The notes: a model not told the origin generated them from the sequence alone. A stretch of DNA of 64,000 nt from Closterium sp. NIES-65 (GCA_948144175.1 CANXME010001453.1:1302001-1366000); one strand, 5' to 3'; counted from the first letter of the stretch, positions 21,521 through 32,418 are shown. Made by a program: numbers and translations.

Positions 21521-21869
21521 CCACTCGAGTATCCACGAGCTCTCGTTCTACGGCAAGCTCAATCCACTCATGAATTAGAGCCACGATTCCGGCAGCAGCG
21601 AAAGCATCTTCAAACACATGGTCTTCTCCGGGTAGGTGCATCGCGCGATGATTCTCAAGCATTTGACAGAAATAGAGTTGCATTTTCCAAGCCCAATGAT
21701 CATAGCCCTTACCATTGAACTTCTCGACGGTGAAGTTCTTCAGCACCTCCTTGACTAGCGAGCCCTGGTTTGTTCGCTGTCTCCTTGGCGCTGAAACACC
21801 AGAATCTTGGCTGCCGCTACGATCTTGGGCTGAAGATTCACCAGCTCTGGTCGAGGTGTTGCCCGCCAT
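21453..21869 (-). pseudogene. A-1 gag N-terminus, internally deleted
   Basis: Starts at 21869 with MAGNTSTRAGESSAQD and continues through LKNFTVEKFNGKGYDHWAW to MQLYFCQML. It then jumps to the segment that in A-2 follows GGITYPEQTK. About 300 bp of capsid sequence present in A-2 (about 44150-44480) are absent. The frame then runs into the next one at the RRQLRGGDD region, which is shared with the longer frame 19889-21520. Confidence 0.8.
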
Positions 21870-21896
21870 AGCTACTTATATCGAGTATCACTATAA

Positions 21897-21912
21897 CGCA
21901 GCTCTGATACCA
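21897..21912 (-). promoter_or_regulatory. A-1 primer-binding site
   Basis: tggtatcagagctgcg on the minus strand, 3 bases inside the LTR. It is identical to the A-2 and A-3 sites and matches the initiator-Met primer site. Confidence 0.88.
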
Positions 21913-22172
21913 GCTTGTTGGTGTAAGGGCCTAATAAAATCAAGCTATTAAGACTTTATTAAACTCAAAACCTCTCCTTGGGGTCACCTCCAAGGGTCCT
22001 TGGGTACCTGGTACAAGACCAGCCCCTATCCTCGGGTCCGAGTTTGTGGAGCGAGGGATCAAGACGGACTTAGTCAAAACAGCAAGAGTACCTTGAACGT
22101 CGGACAGCGTATCGTGATGACCATCGATCAGATTAAGCTGAGAATTTGCTTTATCGAAGCTCGTTCCAAGAG

Positions 22173-22355
22173 TTCCTGTAACCCTCTCCAGGATCAATCG
22201 GGCATCCAAAGTGCAGATCTACTGACACCCCCCCACACTGGGAGGCCCAGGACTAAGCACAGCGGCAACGGCCTACATGTGCATACACCGGGAATCGAAC
22301 CCGAGACCTTCGCTCTGATACCATGTCAGAATCCCAACCACTAGACCATTGGGAT
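22173..22355 (-). mobile_element. tRNA-derived SINE (possibly Au-like)
   Basis: Read on minus, it begins atcccaatggtctagtgg and has an A box TGGTCTAGTGG (22338-22348) and a B box GGTTCGATTCC (22291-22301), 36 bases apart, with catggtatcagagc between them. These are RNA polymerase III promoter boxes of a tRNA-like head. A tRNA-unrelated body follows (gggttacagg near 22180). The head resembles my recollection of the plant Au SINE, which I could not check. It is no tRNA gene: the acceptor stem does not close. Confidence 0.72.
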
Positions 22356-22466
22356 AAAAGAGCTTGTTTCAGTAGCGGGTCAGTGCGCCCATAACCCCCC
22401 AGGCAAATGTGCCTGTAACCCTTCCCTAGGATCGATCGGGGATCACCAGTGGACCTCTGACAGTTG
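22356..22466 (-). mobile_element. 5'-truncated second SINE copy, upstream of the first
   Basis: Read on minus, ctgtcagaggtccactgg...gggttacaggcac matches the body of the neighbouring SINE (gtgtcagtagatctgc...gggttacagg). It continues ~60 bases further to ctgaaacaagctctttt, a T-ended tail. The next base starts the tRNA-like head of the other copy, so the two lie head to tail. It lacks its own promoter boxes. Confidence 0.55.
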
Positions 22467-23282
22467 CCTCGCGAAAACTGCCATTACGAAGTTATGGCTT
22501 GGACAGTGTTTGCCGAGGTGTTGGAGTGCTAGCGTACTAGCGCTGATTCGGGTAGCATTCCGCCATCGCACCGCGTAGAAACGAAAATCAAGGAAGGGAG
22601 GAATTCGCTTGAATCAAATTGACTATATCCAGGCACAAACAGAAAAGGAATAAATAGTTCTAGCTAGCAAGGACCTTGGGAATAAACCCGGGAACAACCA
22701 AGGATGATCCCGAATAATTCCAAGCGACAGAACCAACCTGGCTGGACAAAAGAGCAGGTGGTAGGTTGGTAAACAACCCCTGGTTCTGTTTTTTCCAACC
22801 TGGGAAAACAACAACCAAGTTCAGGTCCTAAAAACAGAACATGTTTTGTCTTTGCCCAACCAGCCAAATGCTGGTTCCGCTGGTTTCCCCTGGCCCTGTA
22901 GCATGCAGATTCAGACAAACAACATCCAACCTTTACCTAAATTGTACCCCTATAGTGCCTGCCCTGCTACACTATAGTCAACCATACAAAACAGTACAAT
23001 TTTGAGTTGGATAGAACTTAATCTTCGCAATTTAAGTAAGCCGAACTGCAAAGCTTCCATCTTGGGTTCCTTTGCGAGCTCGTCCTTTCTGCTTGTACTG
23101 TTCATAGCTCGTACAAAGTTGTGCCGAAGCGCACAATGCGCGAGTACCTGCAAATGTCTCAAGCAAAATTTGCGAAAGCAAACAAACACATGAATATTCC
23201 ATTCACACCCAAATGCATTCGCACATGCATACTCGTACAAACAGACGGCAGGATGTCATGCAATGTGAATTTGCACTCAACA

Positions 23283-24275
23283 CCGACTCCACCACCGTCC
23301 TCATCTCCCTCCCTGCCATGCCGTTCTACTGCGGGTTGTATGGGCAGGTCAGGTCGTGGACGATTCCCTTGCTGTTTACGAAGTCGGTGAACTGTTCCCG
23401 AGGATTCCCCCTCCCCGGTCCGAGCGCAGTATCAACACCGACTTCTTCGTCTGCCGCTCAGCCACCGCCAGCCACTGCACGAACTCCCGCAAGGCATCCG
23501 ACTTCTTGGCGACCGGCCTAACCCACAGGTAGCGGGTCTTGCGGTCCTTCAGCTGCAAGAAGTAGAAGCTACCATCCTTGGCAGCCACACGAAATGGCCC
23601 GCATAGGTCGATGTGTACGACGGCCAGCAATTCGTCGGCGTCAGAGCCCTTGTTGAGGAAGGTGTGTCGGGCCAGCTTCCCGCAGACGCACAAAACACAC
23701 GATGAGTCGGCGCCAGACACGGACTTGAGGTCCAGCCTAATGGCGACCTCGTGCTTCGCCGAGCTCTGGATGGTGTCTACGCCGACGTGTGCAAGCCTCC
23801 TCTGTAGCCTGTCTGGCGTTGCCTTCCTCGCCGAAACTATTGCCCGCAGGGCCACGACCTCCATGGTGGGCGTTGTGTGCTTGGTAGAGAAGGGGCGCAG
23901 GTCGGTGCAAAGGAAACGACCGGTGTACGTTGCCTGACCGAGCACCTCTCCTGCTGTTGAGACAAACAGCATCCCATCGCCGTCCTCCTGCTGCTTCATG
24001 CCGTGCTCTTTCAGCTGGCTGGCCAAAAACAGGTTTGCTTGTTCGCCCAGGTAATAGAGCACGTCGTGGATGAGCACATGCTTCCCGGCCTCCCCTTGCA
24101 GAGCGATTGTGCTGCAGCCCTGAACGTCTTGTAGCGCCCCATTGAAGCCGCGCACGTGCTTCACGTTGCCGCTCGGCCCCAAGTCGACGAAGGCCTCCTT
24201 CGTCCCCATCAGGTAGTGCGAGCAGCCGCTGTCGAGCACGACCACCGCTGAGTTCGCCTGCACAGCTGCTGCCAC
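23283..24275 (-). pseudogene. Copia B2 protease and integrase, cut by A-1
   Basis: Minus frame of 299 codons (23376-24275): protease VVLDSGCSHYLMGT, pre-integrase RLQRRLAHVGVDTI, zinc-binding VLCVCGKLARHTF, integrase core VVHIDLCGPFRVAAKDG and LRSDRGGG. The frame shifts after RSDRGG; the YIPQQNG region follows in a degraded form, and the copy stops at the A-1 LTR (23282). Close to B1 at 7050-7400. The catalytic Glu region is damaged and RT is missing. Confidence 0.8.
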
Positions 24276-24399
24276 CGCCTAGAAGTCCTCACCGGCCTTT
24301 GGCGCCAGTGAGACGCTCGACTCCACGGCACCGACCACCGAGCACGATGCCGCCTTGTCGTCTCACCCATTGCCGCCTGCAGAGGAGTTGGCGTCCTTC

Positions 24400-25459
24400 G
24401 CCGAGGTCAACTTCGTCGACTGTTTCTCCTTGCGCAGCTTGTTTCTACCTCGACAAGGACGACGGCTGCCAGACCTCTCGTGGCCTCCCTTGGCGTCATC
24501 GTCGTCGGAGTCACTGCGGTTGGGGCACTCAAAGGAGAGGTGGTCGGGGTCGCCGTACAGTTAGCATTCTCGGCGTTGACCTCCTCCTCCATGACCGCTA
24601 TCCTTGGCCGACTTCTTCTAGTTGGCATCCTTGCTAGGCTTCCAACCACCGCTACCGCTGCCGCCGGGCTGCCCACGCTGCCCTAGTCGCCCACCTTGCC
24701 ATGCCGAGGCAACGAAGTTTGCCTGCGCCAAGAGCTCCTGGGACCGCTCTACCTCCTGCATCGCCTCATTCTGCAGGATGTTCGAGGTCAAGTTGTCCTT
24801 GTTGAGTGTCGCCCTTGTGCTCGGCGCCATTGACAGCCGCTTCAGGAGGTTGTAGCTGCTCGAGAGTCCTGCATGACGTACGACGCCGTCGAGAACTGCT
24901 CGCCGGCTATCCTTATGGTGACAAGAATTCGCCGAGCTTGGTTGCAGTAGTCGGTTGCCGTCTCCTCGTCGCCCATACGCAGGTGCGTCATCTGCCCTTC
25001 CAGCTGGGCGATGAACAAGTCGTCGGTGACTTGGTAGGTCCACTCAATGAAGTGCCACGCCTAGTGGCCGGCGTCGAGGTACTTCCGGCACCACTTCAAG
25101 GTGATCTGCACGCCTGGCGAGTAGCACCGCAAGATGACCGTGAAGGTCAAATGCTGCACGGCGCGAAACTCTGCATGTAAGTCGCCATCGTGCTCCTCCG
25201 GCGTCGCCACAGTCCCTCCGTCGAAGCCGATTAGCTCGGCCATCTCCAGCTGGGGCTCAATGGCTTCCTTCCAGGTGAGTATCTCCTCTTGATCAACGAA
25301 CAGCGGGGTGACCAAGATCCTGTCAGGCGTAAACTTGAAGTAGCCGTAGCTCGGTGCTATCCTGCGCGCCTTTACCTGGGTCGCCGACATCGACGACAAT
25401 CCACTTGGACGCCCTCCGACGTCAACCTGCGAGGAGCTTGCAGCCGCCGACGACTGCAT
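24400..25459 (-). pseudogene. Copia B2 gag
   Basis: Starts at 25459 (MQSSAAASSSQVDVGG). It runs through WKEAIEPQLEMAELIGF to a TAG after KYLDAGH (25061), then continues in another frame (24618-25043) with LLKRLSMAPSTRATLNKDN and EAMQEVERSQELLAQANF. A degenerate zinc knuckle follows near 24540 (GDPDHLSFECPNR) in which a stop and a Cys-to-Tyr change remove the second metal ligand. At least three disruptions. Confidence 0.72.
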
Positions 25460-25849
25460 CCCTCGCGCCTAAACGCCGCGGGCTTCATCCACGTGTATCA
25501 CACCTCGTTGCCTCGACGTGCCTCCCGCACTGCTACCAACCTGACCTCCACCGGCGCTGACGTACACGTTGACGCCGCCGTCGTTGTTCACCAGTCGAGG
25601 AGAAGCTGGACGAGAAGGGGGGTGCTCCGCCTCTCACACGGAGTGGAGTCCTGCCTCAACGACTTCCCAAGGTATCGCCTCGTAATCCTGAGCCTCATGG
25701 CGTCTCCTCGCATCCTCCAGCTGTGCCTCCACGGTGTCCATCACCTCGGCGTCACCTACGCGCACGCTAGTGATTGCACGACTGCCGGCCTACGAATCGA
25801 TCAGTAAGTGCAAAGTCGGCTAGACTAACCTACGTCGCGGTGTCGTCCA
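25460..25849 (-). other. B2 untranslated leader
   Basis: About 390 bp between the gag start and the putative primer-binding site. I see no conserved domain in any frame. Open frames here on plus are shadows. Confidence 0.5.
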
Positions 25850-25863
25850 CGCTCACCGCACCA
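25850..25863 (-). promoter_or_regulatory. Putative B2 primer-binding site
   Basis: tggtgcggtgagcg on the minus strand, directly next to a TG...CA LTR end (25864). It begins TGG, as expected for a tRNA CCA end, but I cannot assign the tRNA. Support comes from position, and from copy 2 of the LTR (57699) ending at the same base. Confidence 0.45.
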
Positions 25864-26617
25864 TGCGGAGATAACTTTAGCAATGGGCGCTAGACTACTG
25901 GCTAGACACGGGTGCTCGTGTGATCTCTGCGTTCGTTAGTCGTTTTCTTGTGTGTACTCTGTTTGCACATTCACGGAGAGATCTTGCAAAAGTTTCACTA
26001 GCAAAGATTGATAACAATGGTAGCAACAACATTGGCAACACAGCCTACATCAGAGCTAGCAAGGCTGATGGTCGACCTCCAGTGCAGCATGGTCGACTGC
26101 GCTCCAGCGCAGTAGCGCTCGCACCGCTCCAGCGTTGCAGAGTAGCGGTTTGCCAACGTTGCAAGTCCACGGTGTGCCAACGCTGCCGCAAGTCGGCTGC
26201 ACATCCTTGCACCCGTGCATCTGCTTCGCAGGTGCGCGCAGCTAGTTGGCACTCCACAACTTGTCACGAGCACAGCGCAGATGCCTGGCAGACTCTGCGC
26301 CAGCAACTGCGCCAACCAGCCACGTCGACCTCGGGATACCACCGCCTCGCAGACTCCACCCCGCCGACACTCGCACACGTCGCCCGGGTATCCCAGTCGA
26401 CCAGGCAACCACGCCTGGTCGACCAGCTCAGTTTGTAGCCGGCCACACATGCCCGGCATCCCTAGTCCGGTGCCTAGGCACCCAGGACACCGTTCCAACC
26501 CCCACGTCGGCGCCCAGCCTCCCACGGTGCTCACCAGACGCCCAGCTTTGCGTCCGGGCCCCCGGGACGCCTTGGTTGGCATCCGGGCCCACAGGACGCC
26601 GTGCACACGCCCAGGGC
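25864..26617 (-). mobile_element. Putative B-family LTR, part 1
   Basis: Unclassified GC-rich repeat present twice in the window: here (minus) and at about 50352-57699 (plus, split by E2). The two copies align from gccaggacgcc-type arrays through gttgctaccattgttatc to ttgctaaagttatct(c/g)cgca and diverge exactly after that CA. That end lies upstream of B2 gag, which suggests a 5' LTR. A 172-codon open frame on plus (25920-26438) has no recognisable domain. The LTR is interrupted at 26617 by A-2 and resumes at 45819. Confidence 0.55.
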
Positions 26618-26805
26618 TGTTGGTGTAAGGGCCTAATGAACTCAAGCTATTAAGACTTTATCACACTTAAAACCTCTCCTCGGGGTCATCTCCAAGGGTC
26701 CTTGGGTGCCTGGTACAAGACCAGTCCCTATCCTCGGGTCCGAGTTTGTAAAGAGAGGGATCACGAGGGACTTAGTCAAAACAGCAAGAGTACCTTGATT
26801 GTCGC

Positions 26806-27178
26806 TGTGAGAGTACGACGGCTTATGCCAGCTATGCTTGCTTGCCTCTACTTTATCATGCTAGTTCTAGCATAGGATAATCATATGCATGCATGAATTG
26901 CTTGATTTCCTAGGCTAGGTGCTTTCCTATATTTTATTATAGTTATAGCACCGAGCTAGGTTGCGTGCACCGAATTCTGGCTTTTTGGTTGCCACCAAAT
27001 TGCCTTCTACCGAATTCGGTAAGGATCTGTTCGGGACGCTTCGCGACCCGCGGAACCTTCGCATAACACCTGGTTACGGGGCCTTGTGTCGAGCCTATAT
27101 ATAGCCTCGTGTTGTACCCACGTGATCATTCAATTCAATTTGAATCATCTTTTCTGAGCTCGATCCCAGATCCTCACA
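26806..27178 (+). mobile_element. G1 5' LTR (373 bp)
   Basis: Perfect 6-bp terminal inverted repeat TGTGAG/CTCACA. A TATA-like tatatata lies at 27096-27103, a plausible RNA polymerase II promoter for the element's transcript. Confidence 0.92.
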
Positions 27179-27180
27179 CT

Positions 27181-27193
27181 TGGTAATCAGAGC
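27181..27193 (+). promoter_or_regulatory. G1 primer-binding site
   Basis: tggtaatcagagc, two bases inside the LTR. It equals the initiator-Met-type site TGGTATCAGAGC with one inserted base. Confidence 0.8.
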
Positions 27194-27601
27194 GGGTTTA
27201 CACGCGAGGTCTTCAACCGCTTAGTTCCGGCCTTTAAAAACCGCGGAGGCGACGACGAAAGCGCCGATACGGATATGTAAAACCAGTTCCGCGCAATTTT
27301 TCTAAGTTCCCCTCGATTCACTTTTCGAACACCCCTCAGATTTACAGGTGGAAAGGTTGGAGTTTCGACCGTTTGATCGAGTTTCATCTCAACGGCCCAG
27401 AGAATTTTGCCCAAAAAAGTTGGAGAGTCAGATCGATTTTCTCGTCAACGGCCAAGATCGGACGCGAATTTCGTCTAAGGGAGATTTACGCAACCTACAA
27501 AATTCGCGCTTGTCGATTCTACAGTCAATTTGACTCGCAGTAAGTCGACCAGCCCCTAGAATTTGATCATTTTCGTCGCGCATCTTCCTGTAAATCGCCA
27601 A

Positions 27602-29365
27602 ATGGGGGGAAAAGGAGATATTTCAGTACAGAAAATCGCGGAGTTACGTGCTGAGCATAAGCAAATACGTGCAGCGCTCCCACAACTCGAAAAACTCCTT
27701 GCGAACCAGTCGGCAACCGCCACAGCAGCAGCGACAACAGTAGCAGCAACAGCAGCGGCTACACCGACAATTCTACATGCGACAACGGCAGCAGCTACAG
27801 TCAACCTCGAAGCAGTGAAGCTGAGGCTACCGGAGGCGTTCAATCCTACAGTAAAAAGGAACGACGTTCGTCGATTTGTAGCTGAACTCGAAATTTACTT
27901 CAAAGCCGTTAGATGCACGACCCCGACAAAAGACGCAATGCGCATACGGCTCGAAGCAACAGTGTTACGAGGCCCAGCTTTAGAGTGGATCAACAACAAA
28001 ATAGTCCAAGACGAGCCGACGTGGGCGCAAGTTCCAGTAGTACTGATCGAACAGTTCGACACGTTGAACAGTAGCTACTACGGAACACAACGCAACAAGC
28101 CAACTAGTGGCATGGGGCGATTGGCACCACCCATGACTGCCGACCCGATGGAGAACGACGAGGGCGATGTGGAGCAGCGGCTAGCAAATAATGAGACGTG
28201 CAAATTTTGCGGCGCTACAGGACATTGTATCTTGGCGTGTTGGAAAATAGAAAGAAGGTGTGCGGAGCTGAAAGACAAGAACAGTGCGGCACCCCCGAAG
28301 CAGAAAACGGACAACGTGGCAACTTCGGAGAGGGCGAAAAAAGGAGAATATGGTGGCGCAAATTTAAAACGTCACGACCAGCCGGCACCAGGGGAAATCG
28401 CCAAGACTAATGGAGGATCCGCGAAACAAGACCCTGCACCGACCGGGAAACTCCAGCCGTATACCACGACAAGTAAGAATATTACTTCTCGTGGGTCTCA
28501 AGCCTTTATTAAGGGAGAGTCAGAAATTAAACCGGTACCGGGTATTATAGGGACCCTACTCCAGAGCACTAATACGGGTCGAGCGTTCCGAGAAGTTAAT
28601 ATTCTCTCCCTGCAGCACTGTTTAAAGGCTCCCTATTCCCCACAGATGAAGCCTACACAGCTGCAAAGGCTTAGTGGAAGGTTCCAGGCCCAAGAGAAGC
28701 CGAATCGGCCTCGGACAAATCCTTCTAACCTTTCTCTGTTCAAAACTGATACTGAAGCTGCATCTTTGAGCGCAGGACCTAGGGATAACATATTCGACGT
28801 ACCCTACGATCCTATAAGCGATACCATCTACGGATACTCGGAGCAGCAACAACCACTAGTACTCGAGGTGATCTGCAACGGGCGTGGCCTCCAGACCCTG
28901 GTGGACAGTGGTGCGTCCCACTCGGTGTGCGACCGCGGGACGTTGGAGAAAATTGGAGAATCCTAAAAAGAAACCCAGTTTATAGCAACCATGGTGGACG
29001 GTACGAAGCTTCCCATCCACGGAAAGTCAACACAGCAACTGCAGATAGGGGCATTGAGGTGGAAGCCGACGTTGCCGATCACGAACATCAAGGGATTAGA
29101 TTTCATCTTGGGGCAAGATTTTCTGAAGCGGTTCAACCCCAAGATCAACTGGGTCAACCAGAAAACGTGCATCTACAACAACGGGAAACGAGTGGAGCTG
29201 CGAAGCTTGACGGATACAGGGAGCGTTCCTAAAACGACACTGGCACGGTTCGAACAGACGATGAACAAGAGTAACACGGGATACCTAGCACTGGTTATGG
29301 CAGCAGCAGAGGAGGAGAAGCCGAGTTCCGAGCTACCCGCAGCAGTGAAAGAGGTCTTGGAGTAG
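27602..29365 (+). pseudogene. G1 gag and aspartic protease
   Basis: Start ATG at 27602 (MGGKGDISVQKIAELR); the frame is open for 5 more codons upstream of this Met but without another ATG. Gag core follows (LRLPEAFNPTVKRNDVRRFV, AMRIRLEATVLRGPALEWI), then zinc knuckle CKFCGATGHCILAC (CX2CX4HX4C) and protease LVDSGASHSVCDR. An in-frame TAA (28964-28966) interrupts the protease; the frame continues to GLDFILGQDFLKRFNPK and a TAG at 29363-29365. The capsid region looks complete. Confidence 0.86.
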
Positions 29366-30231
29366 TACAAGGATATAATGCCCGACGACCTACCTGCAGG
29401 CGTACCTCCAGCACGCACCCAGTAGCACGAGATCGTGGAGGAACAAGGTGCAAAACCCGTCTCACGTGCACCACACTGACTGAGTCCAACTGAACAGACA
29501 GACATGAAAAACAGATAGAGTATCTACTAGACAGACAACTGATCCGCCCATCCACCTCTCCCTACGGTGCACCAGTTCTCTTCACTCCAAAGAAAGACGG
29601 TAGTTTACGGATGTGCATCGACTACCGCGCACTGAACAAACAGACAGTCAAAAACAAATATCCCATACCGCGCATAGACGACCTACTCGATCAACTGCGT
29701 GGAGCAACAGTCTTTTTTATGCTGGACCTACGATCGGGCTACAGGCAGATCAAAATGGCAGACAACTCCGTCCACAAGACAGCGTTCCGTACCAGATACG
29801 GCTCCTATGAATACTTGGTGATGCCGTTCGGACTCTGCAACGCACCAGCAACGTTTCAGGCAGAGATGAATCACATCTTACGACCCCTGCTGGACGAGTG
29901 CGTGGTGGTGTACCTGGACGACATTCTCATCTACTCCAAGAACATGAAGGAGCACGTGGAGCATCTGCGGAAGGTGTTCGAGATCCTGCGGAAAAACAAG
30001 TTCTACGTGAAGCTGACAAAGAGCGACTTTGCCCTGAAGAAGGTGCGGTTTCTCGGGCACATGGTGAGTGCGGAGGGCGTACACGTGGACCCACGGAAGA
30101 TCGAAGCCGTCAAGAAGTGGAAAGTCCCAGAGAGCGTGAAGGAGTTACAGCAGTTCCTAGGCTTCGCCAACTACTACTGGCCCGGGATGGCAGCAGATGT
30201 GCAGCAGTTCGTCACCTCTTGCGACACGTGA
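29366..30231 (+). pseudogene. G1 reverse transcriptase fused to integrase zinc-finger remnant
   Basis: After a frameshift in an A run near 29507-29512, the frame gives the classic Ty3 [86 protein letters not shown] and [10 protein letters not shown]. The next residues are [17 protein letters not shown], the integrase HHCC finger, so the RT thumb end, all of RNase H and the integrase start are deleted in frame. A TGA (30229-30231) replaces the second Cys of the finger. Confidence 0.88.
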
Positions 30232-31380
30232 CAGCGGATGAAGAGTAGCAAGCAGAAAAATGCAGGGTTACTTCAGCCTCTACCCGTACTGGAGCAGCCA
30301 TGACAGGTTGTTAGCCTCGACTTCATCACAGGACTTCCTTCAACCTCACGGGGACATGATTCCATCCTCGTGGTGATCGATAAGTTCTCCAAAAAGGGTC
30401 ACTTCATACCGACCAACGCCACAGCTACATCTAAAGCAACAGCTCGACTCTTCTTCGACCGCATCATCACCATCCACGGCATCCCCGCTACACTCATCTC
30501 AGACAGAGACCCCAAATTCACGAGGAAGTTCTGGAGGGAGCTCATGGGACTGTTGGGGACAAAGCTTGCAATGTCTTTAGCATACCAACCCCAGACTGAC
30601 AGACAGACAGAGCGACTCAATCAAATGGTTGAACAGTTACTGCGCACAGCTTGCAAGGACGACGTCAGCCACTAGGACACACAGTTACTGACCCTAGAAT
30701 TTGCTTACAACAATGCATCACATGCGGCCACAGGAAAAACTCCTTTCTTCCTGTATTACAGACGGGAACCACTCACACCACAGCAGCCAACCACACCGGC
30801 ATACGTCCAAGCCGCACATAACTTTGTCACCACCATGCAGCAGCTATGGGAGAAGACGCAGCCACGTCTCACCTCGATGCAGACCTCCCAGAAGCAGTAT
30901 GCCGATCGTCAGCGACGTGATTACTCAGTAGCAGTCGGAGATCAGGTGCTTCTTGACACGCGCAACTTGAACCTGTCTCACCTCCCATCCAAACTCCGGC
31001 CTCGCTTCTGTGGTCCTTTTCTCGTTGAGGCACAGGTGACATCAGTTACATTTTGCTTGCGCTTACCAGATACATGGAAGCTTCACAACGCTTTCCATGT
31101 CCAGCTACTGAAACCCTGCAAGGACCCCAACCAATAGTTCCAGGGACTGCAACTACCGCCACCAGGACCTGTTCTCATACAGGATGAACCCGAGTACGAG
31201 ATCGAGCGCGTTCTCACCCATCGGCGCCCCGGTGGCAAGACCCTCGAGTTCCTGATACGCTGGAAGGGATACGACCCCACTGAGAACAGTTGGGTTGCAG
31301 AAGCTGATATGGGCAACGCACGCCGTGCTCTCAAGGACTATCTTGTCAAGCAGGGTGTATCTCACGCCACCCAGCTTTGA
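30232..31380 (+). pseudogene. G1 integrase core and chromodomain
   Basis: Same frame as the RT. Core: SLDFITGLPSTSRGHDS, ISDRDPKFTRKFW, YQPQTDRQTERLNQ (D, D, E residues visible). TAG at 30673-30675 stands where a Trp is typical (H-W-D). The C-terminal part continues FAYNNASHAATGKTPF, QKQYADRQRRDYSVAVGDQV, LRPRFCGPFLV. A TAG at 31135-31137 precedes a chromodomain YEIERVLTHRRPGG...FLIRWKGYDPTENSWV, ending in TGA at 31378-31380. The chromodomain places it among the chromoviruses. Confidence 0.88.
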
Positions 31381-31390
31381 GGGGGGGACG

Positions 31391-31734
31391 TGTGAGAGTA
31401 CGACGGCTTATGCCAGCTATGCTTGCTTGCCTCTACTTTATCATGCTATTTCTAGCATAGGATAATCATATGCAAGCATGAATTGCTTGATTTCCTAGGC
31501 TAGGTGCTTTTCTATATTTTATTATAGTTATAGCACCGAGCTAGGTTGCGTGCACAGAATTCTGGCTTCTCGGTTGCCACCGAATTGCCTTCTACCGAAT
31601 ACGGTAAGGATCTGTTCGGGACGCTTCGCGACCCGCGGAACCTTCGCGTAACACCTGCTTACGGGGCCTTGTGGCGAGCCTATATATAGCCTCGTGTTGT
31701 ACCCAGGTGATCATTCAATTCAATTTGAATCATA
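31391..31734 (+). mobile_element. G1 3' LTR with 29-bp deletion
   Basis: Matches the 5' LTR to gaatcat, then lacks 29 bp and resumes with the terminal a before the TSD. Length 344 = 373 minus 29. It is preceded by the polypurine tract gagggggggacg (31379-31390). Confidence 0.9.
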
Positions 31735-32418
31735 GTCGCGCAGCGTATCGTGCAAACCGTCGATCGGATTAAGCTGAGAAGTTTCTATATCGAAGCTCGC
31801 TCCAAGAGCTTTAAAATGAACCAAGTTGACTCGCGAAAAGTTCTGCCATTACGAAGTTATGGCTCGAACAGCGTTTGCCTAGCGTTAGAGTGCTAGCGTA
31901 CAAGCGTTGACTCGGGTAGCATTCCACCGTCGCACTGCGTAGAAAGGAAATTCCAGCGACGAAGGAATTCGCTTGAATCAATTTCACTATATCGAGGTAC
32001 AAACAGAGAAAGAATAAATAGCTCTAGCTAGCAAGGACCTTGGGAAAAATTCTGGGAACAACCAAGGATGATCCCAAATAATTCCAAGCAACAGAACCAA
32101 CCTGGCCGGACAAAACAGCAAGTGGTAGGTCTGTAAACAACCTTTGGTTCTGTTTTTCCAACCAGGGAAAACAACAACCAGGTTCAGGTCCTAAAAACAG
32201 AACCTGTTTTGTCATTGCCCAACCAGCCAAATGCTGGTTCCGCTGGTTTCCCCTGGCCCTGTAGCATGCAGATACATACTAACAACATCCAACCTTCACC
32301 TAAATTGTACCTCTATAGTGCCTGCCTTGCTACACTATAGTCAACCAAACAAAACAGTACAATTTCGAGTTGGATAGAACTGAATCTGCGCAATCAAATA
32401 AGTTGAACCGCAAAGCTT

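Larger units (their letters stand above)
16191..23282 (-). mobile_element. Ty1/copia element A-1
   Basis: Minus-strand A-family element with 5' LTR 21916-23282, primer-binding site, gag, protease, integrase, RT, RNase H, polypurine tract and a 3' LTR (16191-17152) that has lost its outer ~170 bp. It inserted into the integrase of copia B2, which starts at 23283. The left target duplication is lost because that side is fused to remnant A-0. The gag is deleted internally, the integrase has a stop, the RT active site is altered and there is a 419-bp tandem duplication, so it is not autonomous. Confidence 0.88.
21916..23282 (-). mobile_element. A-1 5' LTR with SINE insertion
   Basis: A-family LTR (plus: tgttggtgtaag ... 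ttgcactcaaca) of 1367 bp, about 290 bp longer than other copies because 22173-22466 is foreign sequence. That insertion replaces the LTR stretch ttaaaatgaaccaag near the ctccaagagctt landmark. The right end abuts copia B2 integrase. Confidence 0.9.
26806..31734 (+). mobile_element. Ty3/gypsy chromovirus element G1
   Basis: Plus-strand element with 5' LTR 26806-27178 and 3' LTR 31391-31734, flanked by TSD gtcgc (26801-26805 and 31735-31739). Order gag-PR-RT-INT-chromodomain, the Ty3 order. Ends are TGTGAG...CTCACA. It lies in the A-2 3' LTR. RNase H and the start of integrase are deleted, and several stops are present. The LTRs differ at about 12 of 344 positions by eye. A G1-like gag fragment also lies at 1-738. 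Confidence 0.93.

Noticed and set aside
22287..22355. A tRNA gene on the minus strand
   Set aside because: A and B boxes are present but the acceptor ends do not pair, and a SINE body follows. Treated as a SINE head.
25920..26438. 172-codon plus frame as a host gene
   Set aside because: It lies wholly in the repeated B-type LTR; the second copy does not keep the frame.
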